Origin: Erwinia sp. 198
GTDB lineage: Bacteria; Pseudomonadota; Gammaproteobacteria; Enterobacterales; Enterobacteriaceae
Assembly (NCBI RefSeq): GCF_003937915.1
Contig: NZ_RHUM01000002.1
Location: 62,001-126,000, forward strand
DNA: 64,000 nucleotides
Direction of reading: 5' to 3'
The notes beneath the pieces are model-generated. The model had not been told where the DNA came from and ran no database searches. It was given only the letters and a program-made list of their open reading frames with translations. The position numbers and the translations under genes are program-made. This document shows, piece after piece, positions 46,257 to 54,523 of the stretch (within the stretch, counting starts at the first letter, position 1; the number at the start of each line of letters is the position of its first letter).

Positions 46257-48461
46257 ATGCCAATGGAATCACCTGAAATTCAGCTCAAGGCTCTGAATAA
46301 TGCTTTGCGTCGTTTACGTGGGGCCTGTTCCGCACTTGACGGTGAGGAGCTTGATGAAAAATTACTTGAGGTCATGCGACGACTGCTGCTTGCTGAGGTG
46401 CTCGCCGATACCTGGATCGTGGCGATAGGCGGCTCGCAAGGGGCGGGTAAAACGACGCTGATGGCGAGCCTGTATAACCTGCATCATGACAATAGCGGCT
46501 GGTTACGCAGTAATGAAGGACGCGGCGAGAAAATGCCGGTACTGATCCTCGAGAGTCGTGAGACTAAAGTAGCGCAGGGTTATGTCCGCCGCCTGGTCGA
46601 AACTGGAAATGGTTTGACGCTGGATGATATCGGCGTCGACGTCAACGAGTTTCAGCGCGCGGTCTGCGATCCTGATGCCGGGGATTTACTGCCGATACTG
46701 AAGGTACCGCAGCGTTATTTTACCCGCAATAACCAGGCCTGGTTACTGCTTCCTGGTTATGAAAAACAAGAGCGTGAAAATCGTGAGTGGCAGGAACTGA
46801 TGCGTCAGGCGATGATAGCGGCAGGCGGTTGTATTATCGTGACCGATGAGACGCGACTGGCAAACCAGCAGCAGCTCGAAATCGTCAAAGATATGCTGGA
46901 AAAAGAGCTTAAGAATTGTAAACCTTATATTGTTATCTCCAAGACAGAAGCGTTTCGCCACAATCCGCAACGTCAAGCTGAATTAAGAAAAAGCGCGGCC
47001 GAAACCTTCAATGTCGCTGCCGAATATGCCGATAACAACATTATTTTAACCGGCACCGACGATCCGGAATACGTAACAGAATGGATGCCGCACCTTCGTC
47101 GGGCCATTGACGACCTTAACTTTTCCGGACAAACCAACCGTTATCTCCAGTTAACCCACCTTACTGGGATTGTTAGTAAGGATCTGCCGCGCGTTATGAA
47201 TATGATCCGCACCCAGTCACGTCTGTATTACCACAGTGATAAAGGCGGCCAGGACGATGGCAGCCAGGTGCTGGCCGAAGCTCTGGAAGTGTTTGACACT
47301 GCCGTGCAGGAACTGCGGGAGGAGCATACCAAAAAGGTAAAAATGTGCATCGCTAAAACTTTTGAGGCGGCGAAGGCTAATATGGACCGTAGGCTGGTCA
47401 AGGAGCATGAGGGATTTGCCAACTGGATATCGAATGCATTTGATACCACCAGTGAGACAAAAGGCAAATTGCAGCAACTGGTACAGGATTCATGGCAGGA
47501 CGCATCAGCTGATTTCTTCGACGACTATGTGAACAGTCTGCAACAATTGACGGCGGCGAAACTCAAGCCCATTCCAAACGGCAACGATCGCCCAAACTTG
47601 CCTGCATCACCGAAGCTGGAGAAGCTGGTAGCACTTGGCTATATGAATAGCGCCGGGCAGCCCGTGCAACACGAACAGCTGGATGCGGAAAAAATAAGTA
47701 ATATCAAAATTTTGCTAAATCTTGGTGCCACGTCGAATGCGGAAAACATCCCAGTGGTGAATAAACAGCTGAGGAAGAGCGTGGAATTGATCCCGGTGCT
47801 CTCGCTAGAGTACACCCGCCTTGTGTACGCCATGCCTGAGATTTGCAAAGAGCTGCGGCCCTACGTCACGCTTGAGCAGGACGATGGCGAGACATCCGCG
47901 GGTAACGTCGCGGCAGAAGGGGTTCAAACTCTCAACGCAGGGGTTGATCTTGGCAAGACCGCAATAAAATCACTGGCTGCGGTGCTGGCGATAGACGTTG
48001 TCAGCGATGGCGATTCCGATATCCTCGGCACGCTCTTTGGCCAGGATAAGCCTTCTGCTGACCCGACGGGTTCACCTCTTCCCCCCGCACCGGTGATGAT
48101 GCATCCTGCTGCCGTTGCGGTAACAGCCGTTGTGGCGGCGGCCTACGTGACCGCGGCTGCAGTAACGCGAATGCGTACTTTTGAGAAAAAAGCGAGCAGC
48201 CAGGCACACGTCATGCTTGCCAGTGTTCATGACCACCATATTGAGCATTTACGCAATCAATTCGATGACACGATGAGCGCGGCGCGTAAGCGGATTAGCG
48301 AAACGTTACGTGCGCGTTATCACATGGACGAAATGCTGATGCGCAAGGATCGGCTCGCGAAAGCCATCGCCGATGTGAATGCCCTTATCGACGACCTGCG
48401 CAATGAGCTGGGTTCATCGGCTACGGGCCTGCAAGTATTAATCACCAGCCGTGGTGAGTGA
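46257..48461 (+). CDS. Dynamin-like large GTPase 1 of a three-gene operon
   Basis: 734 residues, ATG 46257 with GAGGA 7 bases upstream. A G-domain opens after 50 residues: P-loop GGSQGAGKTTLM (58-69), a G3-like LLLPGYE (163-169; the usual Asp is Leu) and a G4-like VISKTE (226-231). The middle (about 340-480) is charged and helical, as in dynamin stalks. Residues about 612-637 are a hydrophobic, alanine/valine-rich segment suited to membrane insertion, followed by a helical tail. Size and order agree with bacterial dynamin-like proteins that tubulate or fuse membranes. It is 1 base from the second GTPase gene. The exact subfamily is not recognised; LeoABC and CrfC/YjdA are the comparisons to make. 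Confidence 0.8.
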   Translation: MPMESPEIQLKALNNALRRLRGACSALDGEELDEKLLEVMRRLLLAEVLADTWIVAIGGSQGAGKTTLMASLYNLHHDNSGWLRSNEGRGEKMPVLILESRETKVAQGYVRRLVETGNGLTLDDIGVDVNEFQRAVCDPDAGDLLPILKVPQRYFTRNNQAWLLLPGYEKQERENREWQELMRQAMIAAGGCIIVTDETRLANQQQLEIVKDMLEKELKNCKPYIVISKTEAFRHNPQRQAELRKSAAETFNVAAEYADNNIILTGTDDPEYVTEWMPHLRRAIDDLNFSGQTNRYLQLTHLTGIVSKDLPRVMNMIRTQSRLYYHSDKGGQDDGSQVLAEALEVFDTAVQELREEHTKKVKMCIAKTFEAAKANMDRRLVKEHEGFANWISNAFDTTSETKGKLQQLVQDSWQDASADFFDDYVNSLQQLTAAKLKPIPNGNDRPNLPASPKLEKLVALGYMNSAGQPVQHEQLDAEKISNIKILLNLGATSNAENIPVVNKQLRKSVELIPVLSLEYTRLVYAMPEICKELRPYVTLEQDDGETSAGNVAAEGVQTLNAGVDLGKTAIKSLAAVLAIDVVSDGDSDILGTLFGQDKPSADPTGSPLPPAPVMMHPAAVAVTAVVAAAYVTAAAVTRMRTFEKKASSQAHVMLASVHDHHIEHLRNQFDDTMSAARKRISETLRARYHMDEMLMRKDRLAKAIADVNALIDDLRNELGSSATGLQVLITSRGE

Positions 48462-48462
48462 G

Positions 48463-50394
48463 ATGACGTCCGGGAAAGTTATTGATTATTGGCAGCGGTT
48501 AGAGTCACGGCAGTCGGAGTGGGCTTTTCGCGCCTACGATCGGCTGATTAAGACATTAAGTCATGACGTTCAGGAAAGGATACAACTTAAGGAAAGCGAT
48601 GCCGAACCGTACGTGGTCATATTTGGTAAGACGCAGGTCGGCAAAACCACCTTACTGCTCGACCTGATGGATATCGATCTGCAGCAGATGGCAACGCTAT
48701 CGCACGTGCTACGCGGCGGGCGGGAAGCCGGAAAATCATCCACCGCCACCGCCATGGAATATCGTCGTTCAACGGACCAGCGCTGGGGATTGTTTGTGCA
48801 ATCGAAAACGCACTGGTTTGCCTCTGACGACGATATGACAGAGACCTTAGCGCAGCTCAGAAAGCAGATGGAACGGGGTGAACTGGTTGTTGATTCTCCC
48901 TGTATTGTGCATATTCCGAGGCGTTTTTTCAGGATAAAAACTTCGGGAGCACCCGGCGTGCGTATTCTGGATCTGCCTGGTGATAATCCCGCCAATATGG
49001 AAGAGCAAAAGCATGTAAATCACATGGCGAAGACCTATCTTCCCTTCGCTGATTTGATCCTGCTGATTGGTCGTGGCGACGATTTGAGCTTCCTGCAGCC
49101 ACAGGTTATCACCCTGCCGGGTATTGAGGACTGGCAGGCGATGCCGCATCGGTTTCGTATCGTGACGACCTATTCTTACTCAGCGCAGTCGGTGAAGACG
49201 CTGATTCGCAACGATCCGGCTATCGATATCGCGCAGTTACGTCAGCGCCTTATTGAACAGATTGAACGCTTTAGCAACCTGAGCGACGCGGCGAAAGATC
49301 GGAACCTCTACTTTCCGCTCGAGTTTGGCAGCAGTTGGCTGAGTATGGCCGAAAACGATACCGCCCTTTACGCCCGGGTTGCCCCCATGGTCAGCCACTT
49401 GCGTAGCGAACTGTTGGAACAAATTGCAACATCGACAAGCCCACTCGGACGGCTGCGAAGTACCCTGGATACCCACCTCAGCGTTAAATATATCCAGGAG
49501 GAAAAAACGGCGGCAATCGGAAGAGAACTGCTGGGGCTAAAAAAACAGCAACAAGAGACAAAAGATAAACTGACGGTTTGGAAAAACGCTATTACTCAGA
49601 CGCAGCAGAAATTAAAAAAAACGGAGAGGTTATTAAAAGATAACGCTTTACCTGTCAGCCGACGGCTTATCGATAAAGCTGCGAAAGAGACCGCAAACTT
49701 TAAATTGAAGGGAAGTTACAGCAGTGAAAAATGTACCACTTTACATAGCATGATCGCCGACTATTGCTCTAAAATTAAGAATATCCAGCTGGATGTGAAA
49801 AATAAGGCGGTCTACTGGCAAAAAGTGGCCCGCAACAAAGTTGAACCTACGAGACAGGCGGTTCAGGATATTCTTGATGAAAACTTCAGTGCTATTCGCT
49901 ATAGGCTCAATGACTACTGGATCGACACCTATCTTAGTTCTGCGAATTATTTATCGGATAAAAACAGTGTCATCCATGCCGCTGATAATGCCAAAGTGGA
50001 AGTCATTCGGTTGTGGACCTCACAATGGATGGCTGCCGCAGAGAACGTCCATAATCAATACAAAAGCGAACTCACCAAAGATGGGGTAATTCTCGAGGAG
50101 TTGCGGGTAGAGCAGAATAAATCCCTTCAGAAACAGATATCACTTAAGCAACAGGCCGTATCGTGCGAAAACGAGTTAAAGAGAATTGCTGTTGAATCAC
50201 AAGAGGATCTTGTCCGCTGCGAGCAGTTTGTTCACTTTCTTGATGAAGAGTATCTCAAAACATTAAGTACGCGTCTGGATTCAGTCTTTCAGGAACGTGA
50301 TGATTGTGATGCGTTATTACAAGTTTTCTCCTGCGTTGCGTTGAAAAATCAGCGGGAAAATTTAATGAATTTAACTGAAAAGCATTCTGGATAA
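48463..50394 (+). CDS. Dynamin-like large GTPase 2 of a three-gene operon
   Basis: 643 residues from ATG 48463, one base after the previous stop; an in-frame GTG 48451 would overlap. G1 is FGKTQVGKTTLLLDL (P-loop 55-63), a switch-1-like SSTATAMEYR has the expected threonines, and G3 is ILDLPGDNP with intact DxxG (170-173). No clear NKxD follows (IVTTYSYS), a common loss in large GTPases. From about residue 345 the protein is coiled coil (GRELLGLKKQQQETKDKLTV and more), with a second coil after 530. Without a membrane helix it may act as partner of GTPase 1, as in heteromeric bacterial dynamin pairs. The 3' third is AT-richer than the 5' part. Confidence 0.8.
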   Translation: MTSGKVIDYWQRLESRQSEWAFRAYDRLIKTLSHDVQERIQLKESDAEPYVVIFGKTQVGKTTLLLDLMDIDLQQMATLSHVLRGGREAGKSSTATAMEYRRSTDQRWGLFVQSKTHWFASDDDMTETLAQLRKQMERGELVVDSPCIVHIPRRFFRIKTSGAPGVRILDLPGDNPANMEEQKHVNHMAKTYLPFADLILLIGRGDDLSFLQPQVITLPGIEDWQAMPHRFRIVTTYSYSAQSVKTLIRNDPAIDIAQLRQRLIEQIERFSNLSDAAKDRNLYFPLEFGSSWLSMAENDTALYARVAPMVSHLRSELLEQIATSTSPLGRLRSTLDTHLSVKYIQEEKTAAIGRELLGLKKQQQETKDKLTVWKNAITQTQQKLKKTERLLKDNALPVSRRLIDKAAKETANFKLKGSYSSEKCTTLHSMIADYCSKIKNIQLDVKNKAVYWQKVARNKVEPTRQAVQDILDENFSAIRYRLNDYWIDTYLSSANYLSDKNSVIHAADNAKVEVIRLWTSQWMAAAENVHNQYKSELTKDGVILEELRVEQNKSLQKQISLKQQAVSCENELKRIAVESQEDLVRCEQFVHFLDEEYLKTLSTRLDSVFQERDDCDALLQVFSCVALKNQRENLMNLTEKHSG

Positions 50395-50397
50395 GGC

Positions 50398-51357
50398 ATG
50401 AACGTGACCAGTGAAATAAAAAATAAAGAAAAATCGCTCGCCGAGTTAATGGTAAAAATACTCAAGGAGCCGCTCAATCCCCTTGAGAGTTCGTTAAAAA
50501 AACTCAACACAGAGGTTCTGGACACCAAAGATAAGGTTGAAGAAATCAATGATGCCATTAATGCGGTAGGTGCAAACACCGAAGAAATCATTAATCCACT
50601 GAAAAAATCGTTACGTGAGCTGCAAGACGACGATGTCCCTGGGGCGATAAGTAAGCTGAGAGATTTTATTTCGACGCAGGTTGAAGAAAAAAAACAGAAT
50701 ATTAGTGCCGCGCTTAGCCAACAATCGGCACACTATGATAGCCAGCTGAAAGCCGCGACCGGTGAGGTCTTTGAAAAACTGTCGGATGTTCTTGGCCAGC
50801 AAAATGAGAGTGTCCAGGCAGCAATACAGCAGTATCAGCAAACGGGTATCGACAGTGCTGAGACCTTATTGCAGCAACTGCTGAATGCTAATCGCTTCCT
50901 GGAGGAAACCTGCGCTGCGAATGCCAGCGAGCAACAGTCGACGCGAGAGCGTGACCAGCGGTTGGCTGAACGGCTGGAAAGTATCATGCAGGCCCAGCAG
51001 CAAATAAAGCAGTCGATAAGCGAACTTGACCAGCAGCTCAAGGGCGTGAGCCAAGGAGTGCAAACGACGCGAACCATGCTCGCGGAACGGCAGGAAAGCG
51101 ATCGGAGGCAAGTGTTAAGCAGCCTTGAAACGTTGTCTTCCGACGTCCCGGCAGCACTGGTGCAGCATTTGACCCCACTAACCCAGGCAATTGAGTCTCT
51201 GCAAACCAGCCAGCAGGCGTTGACCGAGGCAGTGAGCCAGCAAAAGAGCTATCTGGAGGCGCAAATTGCCGCAAGTCAGGGTAGATTCCGCTACGTTGTC
51301 ATCATTTTTACCCTGTTTGCTACCTCAACGCTAGCTTATATCGGCTATGACATCTGA
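50398..51357 (+). CDS. Tail-anchored coiled-coil protein, third gene of the GTPase operon
   Basis: 319 residues, starting 3 bases after the second GTPase. Nearly all of residues 1-290 is glutamine-rich amphipathic helix (IKNKEKSLAELMVKILKEPL, EEINDAINAVGANTEEI, AERQESDRRQVLSSLETL), then a single hydrophobic helix at 298-317 (YVVIIFTLFATSTLAYIGY) ends the protein, so it is a C-terminal tail anchor facing the cytosol. It has no catalytic motif. It may be the membrane receptor or adaptor that recruits the two GTPases. It resembles methyl-accepting or SMC-like coils only by composition, so its family is unknown. Confidence 0.8.
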   Translation: MNVTSEIKNKEKSLAELMVKILKEPLNPLESSLKKLNTEVLDTKDKVEEINDAINAVGANTEEIINPLKKSLRELQDDDVPGAISKLRDFISTQVEEKKQNISAALSQQSAHYDSQLKAATGEVFEKLSDVLGQQNESVQAAIQQYQQTGIDSAETLLQQLLNANRFLEETCAANASEQQSTRERDQRLAERLESIMQAQQQIKQSISELDQQLKGVSQGVQTTRTMLAERQESDRRQVLSSLETLSSDVPAALVQHLTPLTQAIESLQTSQQALTEAVSQQKSYLEAQIAASQGRFRYVVIIFTLFATSTLAYIGYDI

Positions 51358-51450
51358 AAAAATTTAACTCCCTGACAGGGCGAAATTGCGTGGCGTCTAA
51401 CGCGACAGAGCCATTATTTTTTGAGTTGTGTATAAGGTTAGACAGCCTTG

Positions 51451-51470
51451 TGACTTGCTCCCCGTTGAAT
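51451..51470 (+). repeat. Solo IS407-type left-end-like sequence
   Basis: TGACTTGCTCCCCGTTGAAT agrees at 18 of 20 positions with the left end of the IS element at 53290, in the same orientation, but no transposase follows. A related element probably was deleted here, joining it to the integrase fragment. Confidence 0.65.
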
Positions 51471-51591
51471 GCTGTTAGCTATGTCCGCAGATCGCTCTGA
51501 ACAGACCTTACGGTGTTTTAGGCTGTACGCTTTGTGTCTGAAGCCGACGTTACTAGCCTCTGCCTGTATGAATAAATAGGGAACAGATCAG

Positions 51592-51744
51592 TTAGGCCTT
51601 GCATTACCCGGTGTGGCGGGTATTTACAACCGAAGTAAATTTATGGTGAAGAAACTGGAAGCGTTAGAGCTCTGGACGACATACCTCAATAACATCTCAT
51701 GCGTTGAGTCAAAAGTGACAATCCTCAAACAAAAGGCTGGCTAA
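51592..51744 (+). pseudogene. Tyrosine integrase, C-terminal remnant
   Basis: Fifty codons from LGLALPGVAGIYNRSKFMVK to the TAA at 51742: the PGVAGIYNRSKF context fits the active-site tyrosine region of P4-like phage or island integrases, followed by the usual helical end (KLEALELWTTYLNN). The upstream 350 or so codons, with the catalytic R-H-x-x-R, are missing. It precedes a decayed alpA by 10 bases, the standard integrase-AlpA order of P4-like satellites. Confidence 0.75.
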
Positions 51745-51753
51745 TATGAAAAA

Positions 51754-51964
51754 ATGGCAGTTATTGATAAAAAGGGTCTTGAGAAAATTTCTAACAATGA
51801 CCGTATGATTCGTGAGAAAGATTGTCGGGCTGACTACTCTTGCGAGCAGCTCACGCTGTAAGCTTGGGAAGGAAGGTAAGTTCCCCAAACGTATTAAAAT
51901 TGGTGCTACTGCTTATCGTCTATCTGAAGTGCAAGCTTGGATTAGAGGTGAGTGGTTAATTTAA
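51754..51964 (+). pseudogene. AlpA family phage regulator, frameshifted
   Basis: The first 24 codons from ATG 51754 read MAVIDKKGLEKISNNDRMIR then EKDC; a single-base slip near 51825 is then needed to continue VGLTTLASSSRCKLGKEGKF, PKRIKIGATAYRLSEVQAWI, to TAA 51964. The second half is the AlpA signature (winged helix, FPKRIKIG, W at the end). Without the slip the frame stops after 35 codons. AlpA proteins turn on integrase-linked excision in P4-like elements. Confidence 0.85.
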
Positions 51965-51975
51965 TAAGGTGTGAA

Positions 51976-52950
51976 ATGAAAATTAATGAAATGTATGATG
52001 CTTTACGTGATGATATTGACTTGGTGAATTCATCTTTGGGTATTATAAAGAAATATAGGTTGTTTTATACTACATCTGTCGATCCCGATTATTCATACTC
52101 CAATGGTTATGATGGCTATGCAGAAAAGAACTATTACTTCAAAGGAAATTGGGGGTTTGATTACGATTTCTTTAAGGTTTTTGAAGTGGAGATTGTGAGC
52201 AAGATTTTTGTTTTGGATGAAATAAAACAAAAGATAAATTCTGTGTGCCCTGCAACCAAAGCGGCTTTTTCTAATATCAACTCATTGAACTCTGATGACT
52301 TTATTAATTCATATTTCGCGAGCAATCCTCACAAAGAAAATCTATCTGAATTTGATGATTGCATATTTCACATGGATGGTAATAATCCGCCATATATATC
52401 GGCGATGGAAATTGATGCTATAGATAATAATTTAAGCAAGATTATTTATAGCGGTTCATATTACTCTACGGGTATGGATCATGGAAACTCAGATGAAGTT
52501 GTTTGCGAGTTAAATATTGTAGGGGCTAAAAACCACCAGCCTTTTTACTTTGAGCTACTCATAGAAGCATACGCATTACTCAATGAGAATAATTTCAAAA
52601 TGTCCTGTTTTATGTCATATGCGGCATTAGAGAGTTATATAAATCAAAAAATATACGGTCAAGATACCGATGAGCGGTTTTCAGATAAGTTTAAAAAAGC
52701 ATATGATACAGTGCCTGGATTAACAACCCATGAAACTTTCTCTAAGTTAAATTCACTGTTAAGCGATTATACACTTGTTAGAAACACCATTGCGCATGGT
52801 AGAGATGATGATGAGATAATTGATAATATAGACGTTGACTCAGCAAAAGAAATGTATATTTACGTTTCGGCTGTGATTTTAGCGATTGAAAATGGATTTC
52901 AGAAGCTAAATGATATTAAAATTCACATTAAGCCTAAAAAGAAGAGATAA
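51976..52950 (+). CDS. HEPN-domain protein, possible RNase
   Basis: 324 residues from ATG 51976 (AAGGTG at good spacing). Residues 190-320 form a HEPN-like helical bundle with MSYAALESYINQKIYG and the motif TLVRNTIAHGRDDDE, giving the RX4-6H pattern (Arg269, His274) of HEPN ribonucleases, found in defence and toxin proteins. The N-terminal 190 residues are not recognised; tyrosine- and aspartate-rich. The gene is strongly AT-rich, unlike its neighbours, and lies beside decayed phage genes, so it was acquired. No MNT antitoxin partner is visible next to it. Confidence 0.7.
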   Translation: MKINEMYDALRDDIDLVNSSLGIIKKYRLFYTTSVDPDYSYSNGYDGYAEKNYYFKGNWGFDYDFFKVFEVEIVSKIFVLDEIKQKINSVCPATKAAFSNINSLNSDDFINSYFASNPHKENLSEFDDCIFHMDGNNPPYISAMEIDAIDNNLSKIIYSGSYYSTGMDHGNSDEVVCELNIVGAKNHQPFYFELLIEAYALLNENNFKMSCFMSYAALESYINQKIYGQDTDERFSDKFKKAYDTVPGLTTHETFSKLNSLLSDYTLVRNTIAHGRDDDEIIDNIDVDSAKEMYIYVSAVILAIENGFQKLNDIKIHIKPKKKR

Positions 52951-53043
52951 GAGGTGTTTTAGAAAACACTACTTAGCTTCTTTTATTACAGGGAGAGAAC
53001 ATTCTTAACTTTTTACTCCCTGTCGACTCCATCTCTATTTTAG

Positions 53044-53195
53044 CTAGTTTTCCCAGCTAGCTTCTTTTACCCATGAGCTGAACTGCCCAGGACCAGCAGC
53101 TTTGTTAATTTCCTCAATCAATTCATGTTCGAAACGAATGTTTTCTTAGTGCTTCCTGAACGTTCGAAAGCAGGTTTGGAACTTTTATCTTGCAT
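53044..53195 (-). pseudogene. DUF3950 (YlcI/YnfO-like) small protein, frameshifted
   Basis: Reverse codons from ATG 53195 read MQDKSSKPAFERSGSTKK; loss of one A in an A-run near 53139 shifts the frame. In the other frame the DUF3950 core continues: NIRFEHELIEEINKAAG, then FSSWVKEASWEN and stop at 53044. Repairing one base yields a normal prophage-type protein of about 50 residues. It is a typical accessory gene of lambdoid prophages. Confidence 0.75.
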
Positions 53196-53360
53196 TGGTG
53201 CGTACCATGTTGATTTTGTGCAACCATGAATTTAGCGGAACCCAGAAGTGCGGCAACATAACTTGGCTATTAACCAAACCGTTAACTGGTGACCTGCTCC
53301 CCGTTGATTAACACACCGCGATGTCAGTAATGTCTTCATCAGTCACATGAGGACATCCCC

Positions 53361-53624
53361 ATGAAGAAGCGATTTTCCGACGAACAGATCATCAGTATTC
53401 TCCGCGAGGCCGAAGCCGGGGTTTCGGACAGGGAACTCTGCCGCAAGCATGCTATTTCAGACGCTACCTTCTATACCTGGCGCAAGAAGTTCGGCGGTAT
53501 GGAAGTTCCCGAAGGGAAGCGGCTCAAGTCATCTGAAGAGGAGAACGCTCGCCTCAAGAAGCTGCTTGCTGAAGCCATGCTGGATAAGGAGGCGCTTCAG
53601 GTGGCTCTGGGCCGAAAGTTCTGA
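53361..53624 (+). CDS. IS407-type transposase OrfA
   Basis: 87 residues. MKKRFSDEQIISILREAEAG, RELCRKHAISDATFYTWRKK and the leucine-zipper part ENARLKKLLAEAMLDKEALQ form the standard DNA-binding helix-turn-helix and dimerisation helix of this IS group. The frame is complete. Normal expression gives OrfA and, by frameshift near 53618, an OrfAB fusion transposase, but the orfB here is broken. Confidence 0.92.
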   Translation: MKKRFSDEQIISILREAEAGVSDRELCRKHAISDATFYTWRKKFGGMEVPEGKRLKSSEEENARLKKLLAEAMLDKEALQVALGRKF

Positions 53625-54481
53625 CGACAGACCAGAAGCGGGAAGCCGTAGAGGCCATGTGTGAGGCAACGGGCCTGTCGCAACGTCGGGCCTGCAGGCT
53701 GGCTGGTCTGTCCCTTTCAACCTGCCGTTATTCGGCTCAGCGCCCGGCTGCTGACGCACAGCTATCTCTACGTATCACAGAGCTGGCACCTGAACGCCGC
53801 CGCTTTGGTTACCGGCGTATCTGGCAGCTTCTGCGGCGTGAAGGTCTTTGCGTTAATCACAAGCGGGTTTACCGCATCTGTCACCTTAATGGCCTGAGCG
53901 TAAAACGCAGACGGCGTCGTAAAGGGCTGGCGACTGAGCGGCTTCCATTGCTGCGCCCGGATGCGCCGAACCTGACCTGGTCGATGGATTTTGTCATGGA
54001 TGCACTCGGCAATGGCCGCCGGATTAAGTGCCTTACCTGTGTGGATGATTTCACAAAGGAGTGCCTGACGATCACCACTGCATTCGGGATTACAGGCGTT
54101 CAGGTGATACGCATCCTGGACAGCATTGCGCTGTTTCGTGGCTATCCTGCGACGATAAGAACCGATCAAGGCCCGGAATTTACTTGTCGCGCGCTCGATC
54201 AATGGGCCTTTGAACATGGTGTTGAATTGCGCTTAATTCAGCCGGGCAAGCCAACTTAGAACGGATTTATTGAGAGTTTCAACGGCCGTTTCCGGGATGA
54301 ATGCCTGAATGAGCACTGGTTCAGCGATGTTCTTCATGCCCGGAAAATCATTAATGACTGGCGGCAGGACTATAACGAGTCCAGACCTCATTCATCGTTG
54401 AATTATCAGACGCTGGCTGAATTTGCAGCAGGCTGGAGAAATGGAAAAATAGAAGGTAACCAAACCGATATTACTAACTGA
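53618..54481 (+). pseudogene. IS407-type transposase OrfB, nonsense mutation
   Basis: The frame begins VLTTDQKREAVEAMCEATGL and covers the IS3 integrase core: first Asp in LTWSMDFVMDAL, second Asp in TIRTDQGPEF. At 54257-54259 a TAG replaces the CAG of the QPGKPTQN motif. After it the frame goes on unbroken through FIESFNGRFRDECLNEHWF to TGA 54481. The catalytic glutamate (in FIESFNG) lies beyond the stop, so no active transposase is made from this copy. Confidence 0.92.
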
Positions 54482-54523
54482 TCGTTGTATCTAACACTGG
54501 GGGCAGGTCATAAGTTAATGGAG

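Larger units (their letters stand above)
53290..54510 (+). mobile_element. IS3 family element, IS407 group, inactive
   Basis: 1221 bases bounded by imperfect inverted ends: TGACCTGCTCCCCGTTGATT on the left and, read inward on the right, TGACCTGCCCCCAGTGTT. Inside are orfA and orfB of an IS407-type transposase; orfB carries a nonsense codon. The flanking tetranucleotides (CTGG left, TAAG right) do not match, so no target duplication remains; adjacent recombination or deletion is likely. The right end cuts the recombinase gene. Confidence 0.9.
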
